Notes: generated by a model from the sequence alone, not told the origin. DNA of 41,318 bases from Cryomorphaceae bacterium (GCA_017858515.1 JAFMBM010000027.1:1-41318), one strand, 5' to 3'. Shown: positions 26,437 through 36,510, counted from the first letter of the stretch. Numbers and translations: made by a program.

Positions 26437-28484
26437 GAAAAGATTTCTCCCAAAGCACTTTCCTTGAGGAGAGTCTTGAAGAAGTAGACCGTAAAAAACC
26501 ATTCATTGCGGGAGCTGCACCTTTTCTTCGGGGACCTTACGGAAGTATGTATTCAATACGACCATGGACGGTTCGTCAGTATGCGGGATTTTCTACAGCA
26601 GAAGAGAGCAATGCCTTTTACAGAAGGAATCTAGCAGCGGGTCAAAAAGGACTTTCAGTTGCATTCGACCTTGCCACACACAGAGGCTACGATTCAGATC
26701 ATCCTAGGGTTTCGGGCGATGTCGGAAAAGCAGGTGTTGCAATCGATTCTGTGGAGGACATGAAAATTCTTTTCGATCAGATTCCTCTAGATGAAATGTC
26801 TGTCTCCATGACCATGAATGGAGCGGTACTGCCCATTATGGCTTTCTATATTGTAGCGGCCGAGGAACAGGGAGCGGATTTACAAAAGCTTTCTGGCACC
26901 ATTCAAAACGACATATTAAAGGAGTTTATGGTGCGAAACACCTATATCTATCCTCCTAGTCCTTCCATGCGCATTATCGCGGATATTTTCAAATATACTA
27001 GCGCTAATATGCCTAAGTTCAACTCTATAAGCATAAGTGGCTACCATATGCAGGAAGCGGGTGCATCACCCGAAATAGAATTGGCCTACACCATTGCCGA
27101 TGGTTTAGAATATTTGCGTACTGGCATTAAGGCAGGAATGAGTGTCGATGACTTTGCACCTCGATTGAGCTTTTTCTGGGCTATAGGCATGGATCATTTC
27201 CGTGAAATTGCAAAACTCAGAGCTGGAAGATATTTATGGGCAAAATGGGTAAGCACTTTTAATCCAAGCAATAGCAAATCCCTTTCACTAAGAACACATT
27301 GTCAAACTTCTGGATGGAGTCTTACAGAACAAGACCCTTTCAACAATGTGGCCAGAACTTGCATAGAAGCATTGGCTGCGGCTTTAGGTGGCACTCAATC
27401 TTTGCATACAAACGCTCTTGACGAAGCCATCGCACTTCCAACCGATTTCTCTGCACGAATTGCACGTAACACTCAAATTTATTTGCAAAAGGAGACTGGA
27501 ATTACTCGAATAATTGACCCAATGGGCGGTAGCATTTTTGTTGAAAATCTAACCAATGAGCTTATAGAAAGTGCCGAAAAATTAATCAATGAAGTAGAGG
27601 AACTGGGCGGAATGACAAAGGCCATAGAAAGCGGATTGCCTAAACTTCGGATTGAAGAAGCCGCAGCGCGCAAACAGGCAAGAATAGATAGTGGCCAGGA
27701 TATAATTGTGGGCGTAAATGCCTTCCAACCCTCTGAAGACACGGAAATTGATACCCTTGAAGTAGACAATTCTGAAGTTAGAAGAAATCAAATTGAGCGG
27801 TTAAACACTCTTAGAAAAAATAGAAATCAAACTAAAGTTGCACTCTGTCTCAAAGAACTTGAGGATGCAGCTAAAAATGGAAGTGGAAATTTACTTGAGT
27901 TAGCAGTAAATGCTGCTCGAGAACGTTGTAGTCTTGGTGAAATATCCGATGCCCTTGAAAAGGAGTTTGGAAGATATAAGGCAGAAATTAGATCAATAAG
28001 TGGAGTGTATTCGAAAGAAATAAAGAACAACGAAGAGTTTATTGCCGTTCGCAAACTCGTCGAAGATTTCGAGTCTAAAGAAGGAAGGCGGCCGCGTATT
28101 CTCATTGCAAAAATGGGACAAGATGGGCACGATAGAGGTGCAAAAGTGGTAGCGACCAGCTTCGCCGATTTAGGTTTTGATGTAGATATCGGGCCCTTAT
28201 TTCAAACCCCTTCCGAGGCCGCGTTGCAAGCCGTAGAAAACGATGTACACTTAGTGGGCGTTTCTTCCTTGGCCGCAGGACACAAAACTTTAGTTCCTGA
28301 ATTAATGGATGAACTTAAGAATTTTGGGCGTCCTGATATTGATGTGGTAGTGGGAGGTGTAATTCCGAAAAGAGACTACGACTTCCTTTTAAAAAATGGA
28401 GTTAAGGCTATTTTTGGTCCAGGAACTCCCATTGCAAAGGCGGCGGCAACTATTTTAAACGATTGGAATTCTTCGCATGCCTAA
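26433..28484 (+). CDS. mutB: Methylmalonyl-CoA mutase large (catalytic) subunit
   Basis: This 683-residue enzyme interconverts (R)-methylmalonyl-CoA and succinyl-CoA with adenosylcobalamin. The TIM barrel contains the family signature around [18 protein letters not shown] and [17 protein letters not shown], and [20 protein letters not shown]. The C-terminal Rossmann-like cobalamin domain (about 550-680) has [13 protein letters not shown], with D564-x-H566-x-x-G the lower axial ligand motif, then GVSSLAAGH and GGVIP. Both domains are complete. It overlaps mutA (4 bases) and meaB (8 bases), forming a tight operon. No methylmalonyl-CoA epimerase or decarboxylase lies in the window. Confidence 0.97.
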   Translation: MRKDFSQSTFLEESLEEVDRKKPFIAGAAPFLRGPYGSMYSIRPWTVRQYAGFSTAEESNAFYRRNLAAGQKGLSVAFDLATHRGYDSDHPRVSGDVGKAGVAIDSVEDMKILFDQIPLDEMSVSMTMNGAVLPIMAFYIVAAEEQGADLQKLSGTIQNDILKEFMVRNTYIYPPSPSMRIIADIFKYTSANMPKFNSISISGYHMQEAGASPEIELAYTIADGLEYLRTGIKAGMSVDDFAPRLSFFWAIGMDHFREIAKLRAGRYLWAKWVSTFNPSNSKSLSLRTHCQTSGWSLTEQDPFNNVARTCIEALAAALGGTQSLHTNALDEAIALPTDFSARIARNTQIYLQKETGITRIIDPMGGSIFVENLTNELIESAEKLINEVEELGGMTKAIESGLPKLRIEEAAARKQARIDSGQDIIVGVNAFQPSEDTEIDTLEVDNSEVRRNQIERLNTLRKNRNQTKVALCLKELEDAAKNGSGNLLELAVNAARERCSLGEISDALEKEFGRYKAEIRSISGVYSKEIKNNEEFIAVRKLVEDFESKEGRRPRILIAKMGQDGHDRGAKVVATSFADLGFDVDIGPLFQTPSEAALQAVENDVHLVGVSSLAAGHKTLVPELMDELKNFGRPDIDVVVGGVIPKRDYDFLLKNGVKAIFGPGTPIAKAAATILNDWNSSHA

Positions 28485-29472
28485 GTGGCCCGATTTGTCT
28501 CTTTGGGCGGATGGAATAAAACAAGGAGATCGCGCCTATCTTGGAAGAGCTATCTCTCTGATTGAGAGCTCACTCCCTAAAGACCAGGAGATTGCAGAAT
28601 TGCTCTTTGAAAAATTGGGTCAGGTTAAAAAGCCTAGCTTCCGCATTGGAATAACCGGTGTTCCAGGTGCTGGAAAAAGTAGCTTCATTGAACAAATGGG
28701 ACTTTTTATCACCCAAAACCTTCAACAAAAAATAGCCGTTCTTGCGATAGACCCAAGTAGTCCTATTAGTGGTGGAAGTATTCTGGGTGATAAAACGCGT
28801 ATGAATGATTTAGCACGCGATCCTTTGGCATTTATTCGACCTAGTCCTAGCCGTGGTTCGCTCGGCGGGGTTGCCCAAAGAACTACAGAAACCATACGAC
28901 TCTGTGAATTAGCTGGTTATGATTATATTTTCATTGAAACCGTTGGCATTGGACAGTCAGAGGCCGTTGTGAAAAAATTATCTGACCTTCTTATTTTACT
29001 ATTGATTACAGGTGCAGGTGATCAGCTACAAGGAATCAAAAGAGGCATAATGGAATTGGCTGATCTTATTTTGATAAATAAAGCCGATGGCGAGAATCTC
29101 TTAGCTGCAAAAAGGGCTGTATCTGAAACTGCTCAAGCTGTTCGACTTCTATCAGAAAGTGAAAGTGGTTGGAACTGTAAAGTCACTCATTGCAGTAGTA
29201 TGAATCCGAGGGATATGGAACGTGTCTGGATGATGATCAAAGACTATTTTCAATTTATTCTATCTGATGGTTGGCTTCAAAAAAACCGTATCCATCAATC
29301 TCATTATTGGTTACACACCCACCTTGAAGAAAGGTTGAAGAAAGATTTAGTTGGATGGCTTAAAACGAAAACCAACGTGAACGCTTTCATTGATACTGAA
29401 TCTGAAATACTTGAGCCTTTCGTTTTGTCAAGGAAATTATACAATGAGTATAAGAAAGATTCAAGTGAATAG
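28477..29472 (+). CDS. meaB: Methylmalonyl-CoA mutase-associated GTPase chaperone
   Basis: A 331-residue G3E/SIMIBI P-loop GTPase that loads B12 on MutB and protects or repairs it. The P-loop GVPGAGKSS is at 61-69. It is followed by [22 protein letters not shown] (cited here as a known MeaB segment, in short DPSSP and GDKTRM), [11 protein letters not shown], the ETVGIGQSE switch motif and the NKADG guanine motif. All are intact and the length is normal. The start at 28477 overlaps mutB by 8 bases, consistent with coupled translation and partnership with the mutase. The last 29 bases overlap the SGNH hydrolase gene. Confidence 0.96.
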   Translation: MPKWPDLSLWADGIKQGDRAYLGRAISLIESSLPKDQEIAELLFEKLGQVKKPSFRIGITGVPGAGKSSFIEQMGLFITQNLQQKIAVLAIDPSSPISGGSILGDKTRMNDLARDPLAFIRPSPSRGSLGGVAQRTTETIRLCELAGYDYIFIETVGIGQSEAVVKKLSDLLILLLITGAGDQLQGIKRGIMELADLILINKADGENLLAAKRAVSETAQAVRLLSESESGWNCKVTHCSSMNPRDMERVWMMIKDYFQFILSDGWLQKNRIHQSHYWLHTHLEERLKKDLVGWLKTKTNVNAFIDTESEILEPFVLSRKLYNEYKKDSSE

Positions 29473-30448
29473 TCTGCCACGACCAAATCATCCAAATAAA
29501 AAACAAAGAACCTCTTTTTACTTCGGGTTATTCGTCTTTTTCAACCTTATTTTTTCTACTATTTCTGGTCAATGGAATACAAGTCAACCCATTCGAATGC
29601 TCGCTTTGGGAGATTCATACACCATTGGTCAAAGTGTTCAGCCCAACCTAAGATGGCCAGAACAATTACTAGACAGTTTGGTACAAATTGGATATACCAG
29701 AGATACCCTTCAGATAATTGCAACTACAGGTTGGAGAACAGATCAATTGTTGAGTGCAATTGAAGGAAAAAAACTGAAGTCAAAGAATTTCAATCTCATT
29801 TCTTTGTTAATTGGAGTGAATAATCAATATCAAGGAGTGCCGATTTCTCTTTATAAACCTCATCTTCTAACGCTAATTGATTCTTCCTTACATTATTTAA
29901 ACAATGATACAAGTCGTTTAATACTCGTTTCTATTCCTGATTATGCCTATACACCGTTTGGTCAACAATCGTCAAATCCCTTTCTTATAAGTCAGCAACT
30001 AGACGATTATAATGTCATAGCTAAAGGCATTGCAGATAGTTTGAAGATTGCTTTTTTCAATATCACCCCTATTTCTAGAAGAGGATTAATTGAAAGCCAA
30101 TTGGTAGCAACCGATGGGTTGCATCCCTCCGGTTTGCAGTATTCGAGATGGGTAGAACGAATTATCAATAAGGTAGACTCTACAAGACAACTATCAGTAT
30201 CTGAAATAGATATAACAGATTTCAAAATATTTAATCGAAGTGGAGAAATTCTGATAGAGTCAAGTGCGGATAATCCATTAAGGTCCATCCATGTATATTC
30301 AACGAGCGGGAATTGCTTGTTTCGAGAAGATTTGTTAGAACCAAATAGACTGAATCATTTTAATCTAGATTCCTTTATAGGATCTGTTGTCATTCTATAT
30401 TGCCGCTTTGAAAAAAATCAGGCCATCCAAAAACTCTTTTTAGATTGA
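29444..30448 (+). CDS. SGNH/GDSL hydrolase with T9SS-like C-terminal domain
   Basis: A 334-residue exported esterase-type enzyme. A positively charged N-terminus precedes the hydrophobic segment FYFGLFVFFNLIFSTISG, a signal peptide with a long n-region. The SGNH blocks are visible: GDSY with nucleophile S58, a glycine near TTGWRTDQ, N126 in LIGVNNQY and D224-x-x-H227 in DGLHPSG. The last 75 residues (FKIFNRSGEIL, NPLRSIHVYSTSG, QAIQKLFLD) look like a type A type IX secretion sorting domain, so it may be secreted to the surface. The substrate is unknown. I choose ATG 29444; an in-frame TTG at 29390 lies inside meaB. It overlaps meaB by 29 bases. Confidence 0.85.
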   Translation: MSIRKIQVNSLPRPNHPNKKQRTSFYFGLFVFFNLIFSTISGQWNTSQPIRMLALGDSYTIGQSVQPNLRWPEQLLDSLVQIGYTRDTLQIIATTGWRTDQLLSAIEGKKLKSKNFNLISLLIGVNNQYQGVPISLYKPHLLTLIDSSLHYLNNDTSRLILVSIPDYAYTPFGQQSSNPFLISQQLDDYNVIAKGIADSLKIAFFNITPISRRGLIESQLVATDGLHPSGLQYSRWVERIINKVDSTRQLSVSEIDITDFKIFNRSGEILIESSADNPLRSIHVYSTSGNCLFREDLLEPNRLNHFNLDSFIGSVVILYCRFEKNQAIQKLFLD

Positions 30449-30542
30449 GATCTGTAACAGCGATTTGTTCACATTTTCTGAAAAGTTAAATTCAACAAAG
30501 CCCAAGTGTAGATGTATTTTCGGTTTGATATAATAAAGGAAA

Positions 30543-31340
30543 ATGGAGGGTCAATATCTTGAACTTTTAAGGCAGGTTCTAAATGCCGGCACACGAAAAG
30601 AAGATCGCACGGGAACCGGCACAATTTCAATATTCGGACATCAAATTCGTTGTGATTTACAGGAAGGATTTCCACTTTTAACTACCAAGAAGATTCATTT
30701 GAAGTCGGTTATTCATGAGTTAATCTGGTTTTTACAAGGTTCCACCAATATAAAATATCTGAAAGACCATGGAGTACGTATATGGGACGAATGGGCGAAT
30801 GAAGAGGGTGAATTAGGTCCAGTTTATGGATATCAATGGCGAAGTTGGCCTGGGCCTAATGGTGAAAAAATAGATCAAATTTCGGGCTTGATATCCGATC
30901 TAAAATCCAATCCAAATTCAAGAAGGCATATTGTTAGTGCTTGGAATGTTTCAGAAATTCCAAACATGGCCTTACCACCCTGTCATGTTTTCTTTCAATT
31001 TTATGTAGCCGATGGAAAGCTAAGCTGTCAATTGTATCAAAGAAGCGCTGATCTCTTTCTAGGTGTTCCGTTTAATATTGCCTCTTATGCCCTTTTGACG
31101 ATGATGATTGCCCAAGTATGTGACTTGAAACTAGGTGAATTCATTCATACTTTCGGAGATGCACATATTTACTTAAATCATCTGGAACAAGTGAATCTTC
31201 AGTTAAGTAGAGCTCCAAGGGGCCTTCCAACAATGGAATTAAATCCCCAGATTAAATCAATCTTTGACTTCAAATATGAGGATTTTGAACTGCATGGATA
31301 TGATCCTCATCCGTTAATAAAAGGAGCCGTATCTATATGA
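30543..31340 (+). CDS. thyA: Thymidylate synthase
   Basis: This 265-residue enzyme methylates dUMP to dTMP with methylene-tetrahydrofolate. The landmarks are complete: RTGTGT near residue 22, the R127-R128 pair in NSRRHI, catalytic C147 in [25 protein letters not shown] and the HTFGDAHIY region. Length equals the usual 264-265. An AAAGGA lies shortly before the ATG. It overlaps folA by 4 bases (ATGA), the classic pair, since ThyA turns the cofactor into dihydrofolate that FolA reduces. Confidence 0.98.
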   Translation: MEGQYLELLRQVLNAGTRKEDRTGTGTISIFGHQIRCDLQEGFPLLTTKKIHLKSVIHELIWFLQGSTNIKYLKDHGVRIWDEWANEEGELGPVYGYQWRSWPGPNGEKIDQISGLISDLKSNPNSRRHIVSAWNVSEIPNMALPPCHVFFQFYVADGKLSCQLYQRSADLFLGVPFNIASYALLTMMIAQVCDLKLGEFIHTFGDAHIYLNHLEQVNLQLSRAPRGLPTMELNPQIKSIFDFKYEDFELHGYDPHPLIKGAVSI

Positions 31341-31828
31341 AAGAAATCGTTTTAGTTGCGGCTATTGCCGAAGACAATGCTATTGGCTTGAATAATGATT
31401 TACTATGGAAACTACCAGAAGACCTAGCTCATTTTAAGCAGCTAACCGTTGGTAAAACCATTGTGATGGGTCGAAAAACCTTCGAGTCGGTTGGTCGTCC
31501 TCTCAAGAATAGAAGAAATATTGTAGTTACTTCAAATAAAGATTGGTCTTTTGCAGGAGTAGATGTATTCCATAGCTTAAAGGATGCCTTGGCCTCTATA
31601 AAAGAGGAGGAAGTTATGATAGTAGGGGGAGCAGAAATCTATAAACAGTCTATGCCCTTAGCGAATCGAATGGAAATTACGTTAGTACACTCTGTATTTC
31701 CAAACGCAGACACACACTTTCCGACTATTGAGTGGGATAATTGGGAAATATTGAAACAAAAAAAGTCCGCTGATACCATCAGCGGACTTGAATACACTTT
31801 CCTTAAGTTATTTAGGAAACAGCTTTAA
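31337..31828 (+). CDS. folA: Dihydrofolate reductase
   Basis: This 163-residue NADPH-dependent enzyme regenerates tetrahydrofolate. Seen motifs: [22 protein letters not shown] (in short, IGLNND and WKLPED with acid E28), [18 protein letters not shown], and the NADPH-binding VGGAEIYKQ (96-104). The gene is coupled to thyA by an ATGA overlap. Its last 17 bases overlap the convergent clpX, and codons about 143-151 form the stem of the clpX terminator, so this part of the coding sequence serves two purposes. The encoded residues there (KKSADTISG) lie near the end, in a variable part of the family. Confidence 0.97.
   Translation: MKEIVLVAAIAEDNAIGLNNDLLWKLPEDLAHFKQLTVGKTIVMGRKTFESVGRPLKNRRNIVVTSNKDWSFAGVDVFHSLKDALASIKEEEVMIVGGAEIYKQSMPLANRMEITLVHSVFPNADTHFPTIEWDNWEILKQKKSADTISGLEYTFLKLFRKQL
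31757..31789 (-). terminator. clpX terminator embedded in folA coding sequence
   Basis: aagtccgctgat (31763-31774) and atcagcggactt (31778-31789) form a perfect 12-bp stem with a 3-base loop. On the - strand the stem is followed by seven T's and then GTTT, an intrinsic terminator located 23 bases after the clpX stop. On the + strand no T-run follows, so folA is not cut short. The element lies entirely inside folA. Confidence 0.85.
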
Positions 31829-33050
31829 GTTTTTTAAGTACTAAGTGCCCTAATTTGTCTTGTACATACTGGGCATCAACAACTAGCTTTGTTTCATTCT
31901 CATCTGAGGGAAGGGTAAACATTGCATCTGTTAATATGGCCTCACAAATTGATCGAAGACCTCTTGCACCTAGATTAAATTCTACTGCCTTTTCCACAAT
32001 GAAATCAATGGCCTCATCTAGAATATTTAAGGTTATTCCATCCATTTCAAACAGTTTTTCATACTGCTTTATAAGAGCATTATTGGGTTCTAAGAGAATC
32101 CTTTTCAAAGCATCCTCATCAAGAGGATTCAGATAGGTAAGAACAGGCATTCTACCAATCAGTTCAGGAATGATACCAAAGCTTTTTAAATCTTGAGGAG
32201 AAACCAACTCTAATATGTTTTCTGTCTCAACGGAGTCTCTTTCTTTAGCAGATTGATAACCAACAGATTTGGTATTCATTCTTCTTGTTATATGCTTTGC
32301 AATGCCGTCAAAAGCACCACCCGCAATAAAGAGGATGTTCTTCGTATCTAATTCAATAAACTTTTGGTCTGGGTGTTTTCTTCCACCTTGTGGTGGCACA
32401 TTTACTTTCGAACCTTCTAAAAGTTTCAATAAAGCTTGTTGAACTCCCTCTCCCGAAACATCACGAGTAATAGACGGATTTCCTGACTTCCGAGCTATTT
32501 TATCAATTTCATCGATAAAAACAATTCCGCGCTCAGCCGACTTAACATCATAATTTGCGGCTTGTAACAATCTTGAAAGAATGCTTTCTACATCTTCACC
32601 AACATAACCCGCCTCCGTTAAAACGGTAGCGTCGACAATTGCAAAAGGAACATTTAGCATTCTTGCTATCGTACGAGCAAGCAGAGTTTTTCCCGTTCCC
32701 GTTTCACCCACCATTATAATATTGGATTTGTCGATCTCCAGACCTCCTTCCTCCTTAAATGTCAATCTCTTGTAGTGGTTGTAGACCGCAACTGAAAGGA
32801 CCTTCTTAGCTTCTTCTTGACCAATTACATATTGATCCAAGAAATTCTTAATCTCAAAAGGTTTTACAAGCTGTAAGCTTTTAGAAAGCTCTGATTTCTC
32901 ACGTGTATCTAATTCCTCTGAGACAATTCCACCTGCCTGTCGTATGCAATGATCGCAGATATGTCCATTAATTCCGGCGATTAAAACATTTGTATCCTTT
33001 TTGTCTCTACCACAAAAAGAACAAACAAGATTATCTTTTTTCTCCTTCAT
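31812..33050 (-). CDS. clpX: ATP-dependent Clp protease unfoldase ClpX
   Basis: A 412-residue AAA+ unfoldase that feeds tagged proteins to ClpP. The zinc-binding domain has C10, C13, C32 and C35 (CSFCGRD and HICDHC). The AAA+ core shows Walker A GETGTGKT (115-122), pore loop GYVG (149-152), Walker B VFIDE (177-181) and the RKH loop (224-226). The ClpP-docking loop reads VGY (263-265) where E. coli has IGF. Length is normal. It lies 34 bases downstream of clpP in the tig-clpP-clpX order. Its terminator lies in the convergent folA. Confidence 0.98.
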   Translation of the reverse strand: MKEKKDNLVCSFCGRDKKDTNVLIAGINGHICDHCIRQAGGIVSEELDTREKSELSKSLQLVKPFEIKNFLDQYVIGQEEAKKVLSVAVYNHYKRLTFKEEGGLEIDKSNIIMVGETGTGKTLLARTIARMLNVPFAIVDATVLTEAGYVGEDVESILSRLLQAANYDVKSAERGIVFIDEIDKIARKSGNPSITRDVSGEGVQQALLKLLEGSKVNVPPQGGRKHPDQKFIELDTKNILFIAGGAFDGIAKHITRRMNTKSVGYQSAKERDSVETENILELVSPQDLKSFGIIPELIGRMPVLTYLNPLDEDALKRILLEPNNALIKQYEKLFEMDGITLNILDEAIDFIVEKAVEFNLGARGLRSICEAILTDAMFTLPSDENETKLVVDAQYVQDKLGHLVLKKLKAVS

Positions 33051-33084
33051 ACTACTAATCTATTAGCTAATTTATTTTGTTATT

Positions 33085-33756
33085 TTATTTGGATTCTGTT
33101 TTACGCTCTAAAATTTCATCAATAATTCCATAAGCTTTTGCTTCCTGAGAACTCATCCAATTGTCTCGATCGCTATCCTTAGAAATTTGCTCAAAGCTTT
33201 GACCTGTGTGATGAGCCTGAATTCTGTACAATTCGTCTCTCACCTTCTGAGTTTCTTTCAAAGCAATTTCCATATCTGAAACCTGACCTTGCATACCGCT
33301 CATTGGCTGATGAATCATTACCCTACTGTGCTTTAATGCGGTTCTTTTTCCTGCATGACCTGCTCCGAGTAAAACAGCTGCCATAGAAGCGGCAATTCCA
33401 GTACAGATTGTTGCAATATCTGGGGCAACCACTTGCATTGTATCATAGATACCTAAGCCAGCATAAACACTACCACCGGGTGAGTTTAAATAAATTTGAA
33501 TGTCTTTTTTGGCATCTACTGATTCTAAAAATAACAGTTGCGCCTGAACGATGTTGGCAACCTGATCATTGATGGCCGTACCTAGGAAAATGATGCGGTC
33601 CATCATCAACCTAGAGAAAACATCCATTTGTGCTACATTCATTTGTCTTTCCTCCATAATGTATGGAGTAAGACTAGCATTAACGTAGCCTTCTAATTGT
33701 AATGTACTTATACCCTCGTGCTTGAGAGCGTACTTATTAAATTCTCTACTATTCAT
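33085..33756 (-). CDS. clpP: ATP-dependent Clp protease proteolytic subunit
   Basis: A 223-residue serine peptidase that forms the 14-subunit degradation chamber. The catalytic triad is complete: S124 in GIAASMAAVL, H149 in RVMIHQPMSG and D198 in DSDRDNWMS. The N-terminal extension before the mature core (about 25-30 residues) may be partly processed, as in E. coli. It sits between tig (18 bases upstream) and clpX (34 bases downstream), one operon. Confidence 0.98.
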   Translation of the reverse strand: MNSREFNKYALKHEGISTLQLEGYVNASLTPYIMEERQMNVAQMDVFSRLMMDRIIFLGTAINDQVANIVQAQLLFLESVDAKKDIQIYLNSPGGSVYAGLGIYDTMQVVAPDIATICTGIAASMAAVLLGAGHAGKRTALKHSRVMIHQPMSGMQGQVSDMEIALKETQKVRDELYRIQAHHTGQSFEQISKDSDRDNWMSSQEAKAYGIIDEILERKTESK

Positions 33757-33774
33757 ATATCTGTAACGTAATTT

Positions 33775-35100
33775 TTATCCTTGATGTTTGGTTCTAAAAT
33801 CTTCAGCATTCATTGGAACTAAATTCTTGCCATAACAATCCTTCAGCCAAGTAATTGCCTTTTTCTGTACTACTCTTTGATAAATGTCCCTCACCTCCTT
33901 TTCCTCTTGAAGCATCTTCTTTGCAAAATCAACATACATATGCTCTTCAAATCCTGCCGCTCCATATCCTGATAAGCTCTCTTTCACCTTGCGGACAGCT
34001 TCAGCTAGCATATCTTCATCGCCCACTTGTATCTCAGCAGTTCTAAGAACATGGTCTTCAATGAGCTGCCACTTGTATTGTTTTTCAAGATCCGGATATT
34101 GACTTTCAAGCTCTTCAATGGTAGTAGGTTCTTCACTTACGGTTTGAAGCCACTTCAATAAAAATGCCTTTGGAAGTTTCATTTCAACCGTATCAACGAT
34201 ATGCTTTACCATCTCACTTTCAAACACATATGAAGCTTGCTCTTTATAAAAATCCACTACTTGAGCCTCAACCTTTTCGGTAAATTCAATCTCATCTACT
34301 ACACCTGGAAACACCTTTTCAAATAACTCTTCGGCATTCATCTCAGCCATTGCAACATTCATAATACTTTCTATCGCAAAGTACAATTGGTCTCCGTGTT
34401 CTGCAAGGTGGTGAGTATCCATATTTAGCAACTCTGCTGCTTGATCGAGAGAATCAAAATCCTTTGACAGACTTATTTCAATAATGGCATCCTTGGAAGC
34501 GTTCATGAACTTTTCTTTCAAACCAATATTTCCTAGGCTATCCATTCGAAATCCGCCATTATGCTTGTGATCATCTTCTTGAGAATGAGATATACTTCCT
34601 CTAACATAATCCTCTTCTCCCACAACATCTACAGGAGAAACCTTTCCAAATCGTCTTCTGTAATACTCAATTTCTTCGGCAACCATTTCCTTGGTTACTT
34701 CGATATCATATAAATCTAAGGTATGCGTTGAAGGCTCGATGTTTAAATTGATCTCAGGCGCAATACCAATCTCAAATTGAAAAACGTGCTCATTGTCATC
34801 CCAATTAATGGAATTATTTTCAACCGGCAAGGGTTGACCAAGAATGTTCAATTCCTGTTCTTTAATAAAACCATCCACACCCTCCTGAAGAAGTTTATTT
34901 ACCTCATCGATGGTAATGGACATACCGAATTGTTTTCTAACTAATCCTTCTGGCACTGTGCCTTTTCTAAAACCAGGAACCGTAGCTGTTCTCCGATAAT
35001 CCTTAATTACCTTATCTACTCTAGGCTTATAATCCTCCTTAATTAAGGTAAGGCTTAAGACTGCATTATTATCCTCTTTTCTGTCTAGGTCGAACTTCAT
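33775..35100 (-). CDS. tig: Trigger factor, ribosome-associated chaperone
   Basis: This 441-residue chaperone binds nascent chains at the ribosome exit. The ribosome-binding signature GFRKGTVP is at 43-50 and the N-terminal domain is complete. The middle FKBP-like region (about 150-240) is diverged and does not show the usual PPIase residues, which appears common in Bacteroidota. The long helical C-terminal domain follows. I use the ATG at 35100; an upstream in-frame TTG at 35124 overlaps the -7 box and would add eight poorly fitting residues. It leads the tig-clpP-clpX operon. Confidence 0.93.
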   Translation of the reverse strand: MKFDLDRKEDNNAVLSLTLIKEDYKPRVDKVIKDYRRTATVPGFRKGTVPEGLVRKQFGMSITIDEVNKLLQEGVDGFIKEQELNILGQPLPVENNSINWDDNEHVFQFEIGIAPEINLNIEPSTHTLDLYDIEVTKEMVAEEIEYYRRRFGKVSPVDVVGEEDYVRGSISHSQEDDHKHNGGFRMDSLGNIGLKEKFMNASKDAIIEISLSKDFDSLDQAAELLNMDTHHLAEHGDQLYFAIESIMNVAMAEMNAEELFEKVFPGVVDEIEFTEKVEAQVVDFYKEQASYVFESEMVKHIVDTVEMKLPKAFLLKWLQTVSEEPTTIEELESQYPDLEKQYKWQLIEDHVLRTAEIQVGDEDMLAEAVRKVKESLSGYGAAGFEEHMYVDFAKKMLQEEKEVRDIYQRVVQKKAITWLKDCYGKNLVPMNAEDFRTKHQG

Positions 35101-35121
35101 TTCTCGCTTTTTTAAGGGCCA

Positions 35122-35129
35122 CAAAAGTA
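35122..35129 (-). promoter_or_regulatory. -7 box of the tig-clpP-clpX operon
   Basis: TACTTTTG on the - strand matches TAnnTTTG and lies 21 bases before the tig ATG at 35100, giving a leader of about 15 bases. No TTG is seen at exactly the usual -33 spacing. Its position supports ATG 35100 over the TTG at 35124, which would start inside the box. Confidence 0.45.
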
Positions 35130-35198
35130 CTTCAAATAGTGCTTAGACCCTTGAGTGTAGAAACAAAGCGAAAAAGCATACTTTTACACACATAAATC

Positions 35199-36314
35199 AT
35201 GATAATCATGTTGAAAAAAATTGGACTACTACTTGGCATAGTCATATCATTTACAATTCAGGCCCAAAAAACAAAAGGATTACCTGCGGAGAAGCTCTAC
35301 ATTAATGCATCTCTTTCTTATTTAATCCCTTTTACTGACATAACAGGATCTGATGGTCCATTCAATAAGTTTAACCATGGTTTGGATTTCGGTGTCGGCT
35401 ACAAGTTCGACGAAGTATTGGGTCTTAGAGGATCTTGGATGATTGGAAGATTGGATGGTTATGATGGGTATAGGTATTCACAGAGTTTTATCACAGAGCC
35501 TGGTGTCTATCTTGATTATGACTTGTTTGAGAAGTTCAAACCAGGTAATAAATGGAAAGGAGTTGCAACTTTTGGATTGAGTTGGTTGATGTCCAGTGCT
35601 GAAATTATTTTAGAAGACCCACAAAGACTTGGAGATATTTCACCAAGAAGTAAAGGATACTCTAATGCCCCTACCGCAACTTTTGGAGGAATGATTTATG
35701 CTCCTGTTTCAGATCGAACTTTTGTAACCTTAGGTGGATCTTTAAAATACTTAGCTTTTAATGATTTCTTAGATGCTTTTGAAAATGGCAGTGGTTCTGA
35801 CTGGCTAGGATCTATTCAAGTTGGTGTTTCAATTGATTTAGGAAGAACGGCCAAGTCTGGAGAAAGATTAGTTAAAGACAGCGAATATCAGACGATTAAA
35901 AATTCGGAAGCCATCGCAAAAAAAGAGCTAGAAGACCAAATGATTGAATTTGAAAAAGATCTAAGGGCTAAAGATATGCTGGCGCGTCAATTGCAAAATG
36001 ATATTGATAGTTTGAAAGCAGAAATGAATAAAAGAGTTCTACCCGCAGCAACTGCTCCAAAAGCGGAAGTTAGCAGCTCTGTTTCTGCTGAGCCCAGATG
36101 GCGTGTTGTCGTGGGCAGCTTCCCAAATCAAGCACTTGCCCAAAAATATATTGATAATCTCAAGGTGGATAAGTCTGAAATGCAAGTTTTATTTGTGGAA
36201 GATGTAAATACATACAGAGTAGTATATAAATCTTTCGACACTCAAAATGCAGCACTTAAAGCACGAAGCGAAATTCGTACTGCAATTAAGGACGCTTGGG
36301 TTGTTAAGTTCTGA
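35199..36314 (+). CDS. Outer-membrane beta-barrel protein with SPOR domain
   Basis: A 371-residue exported protein: signal peptide ending in TIQAQ, then about 200 residues of outer-membrane-barrel-like strands (YINASLSYLIPF, LDFGVGYKF, GGSLKYLAF, GSIQVGVSIDLG). A coiled coil (about 235-275) and an Ala/Pro/Ser-rich linker follow, ending in a SPOR domain (about 300-371, starting WRVVVGSFPNQALAQKYI). SPOR domains bind denuded peptidoglycan at division sites, so this protein may tie the outer membrane to the wall or septum. ATG 35199 is used; ATG 35208 is an alternative with the same signal peptide. A strong terminator follows 13 bases after the stop. Confidence 0.85.
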   Translation: MIIMLKKIGLLLGIVISFTIQAQKTKGLPAEKLYINASLSYLIPFTDITGSDGPFNKFNHGLDFGVGYKFDEVLGLRGSWMIGRLDGYDGYRYSQSFITEPGVYLDYDLFEKFKPGNKWKGVATFGLSWLMSSAEIILEDPQRLGDISPRSKGYSNAPTATFGGMIYAPVSDRTFVTLGGSLKYLAFNDFLDAFENGSGSDWLGSIQVGVSIDLGRTAKSGERLVKDSEYQTIKNSEAIAKKELEDQMIEFEKDLRAKDMLARQLQNDIDSLKAEMNKRVLPAATAPKAEVSSSVSAEPRWRVVVGSFPNQALAQKYIDNLKVDKSEMQVLFVEDVNTYRVVYKSFDTQNAALKARSEIRTAIKDAWVVKF

Positions 36315-36327
36315 ACCCGTATGAATA

Positions 36328-36367
36328 AAAACTAAAAAACCCGGGCTAGCCCGGGTTTTTTAGTTTT
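36328..36367 (+). terminator. Terminator formed by a perfect 40-base palindrome
   Basis: The two 20-base arms (36328-36347 and 36348-36367) are exact reverse complements around the centre CT|AG, with a G+C core cccgggct/agcccggg flanked by A and T runs. Six T's follow the core on either strand, so it can act in both directions. It should stop the SPOR-protein transcript. Confidence 0.85.
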
Positions 36368-36380
36368 AAACGATTTCAAT

Positions 36381-36410
36381 AAAAAAAGGCAGTATAAACT
36401 GCCTTTTTTT
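36381..36410 (-). terminator. Terminator of tRNA-Leu
   Basis: A perfect 13-bp stem (36381-36393 with 36398-36410) and 4-base loop, with a seven-base T-run on the - strand just after the tRNA-Leu 3' end (4 bases away). A T-run also follows on the + strand, making it bidirectional and a backup for the palindrome 14 bases before it. Confidence 0.8.
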
Positions 36411-36414
36411 TAAG

Positions 36415-36496
36415 TGCGGATGGAGGGACTCGAACCCACACACCTCACGGCGCTAGATCCTAAGTCTAGTGCGTCTACCAATTTCGCCACATCCGC
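36415..36496 (-). tRNA. tRNA-Leu (anticodon TAG)
   Basis: The - strand folds into a class II cloverleaf of 82 bases: acceptor GCGGATG/CATCCGC with discriminator A, anticodon stem CTAGA/TCTAG with loop CTTAGGA giving anticodon TAG, a variable arm (CGCCGTGAGGTGT region), and T arm GGGTTCGAGTCCC. The D arm TGGCGAAATTGGTAGACGC is typical of tRNA-Leu. CCA is not encoded. Confidence 0.97.
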
Positions 36497-36510
36497 TAAA
36501 TTGAGGAGTG

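Noticed and set aside
35101-35124. Upstream TTG start for tig
   Set aside because: It would begin inside the likely -7 box, and the family normally starts near the MKxxLxR region reached from ATG 35100.
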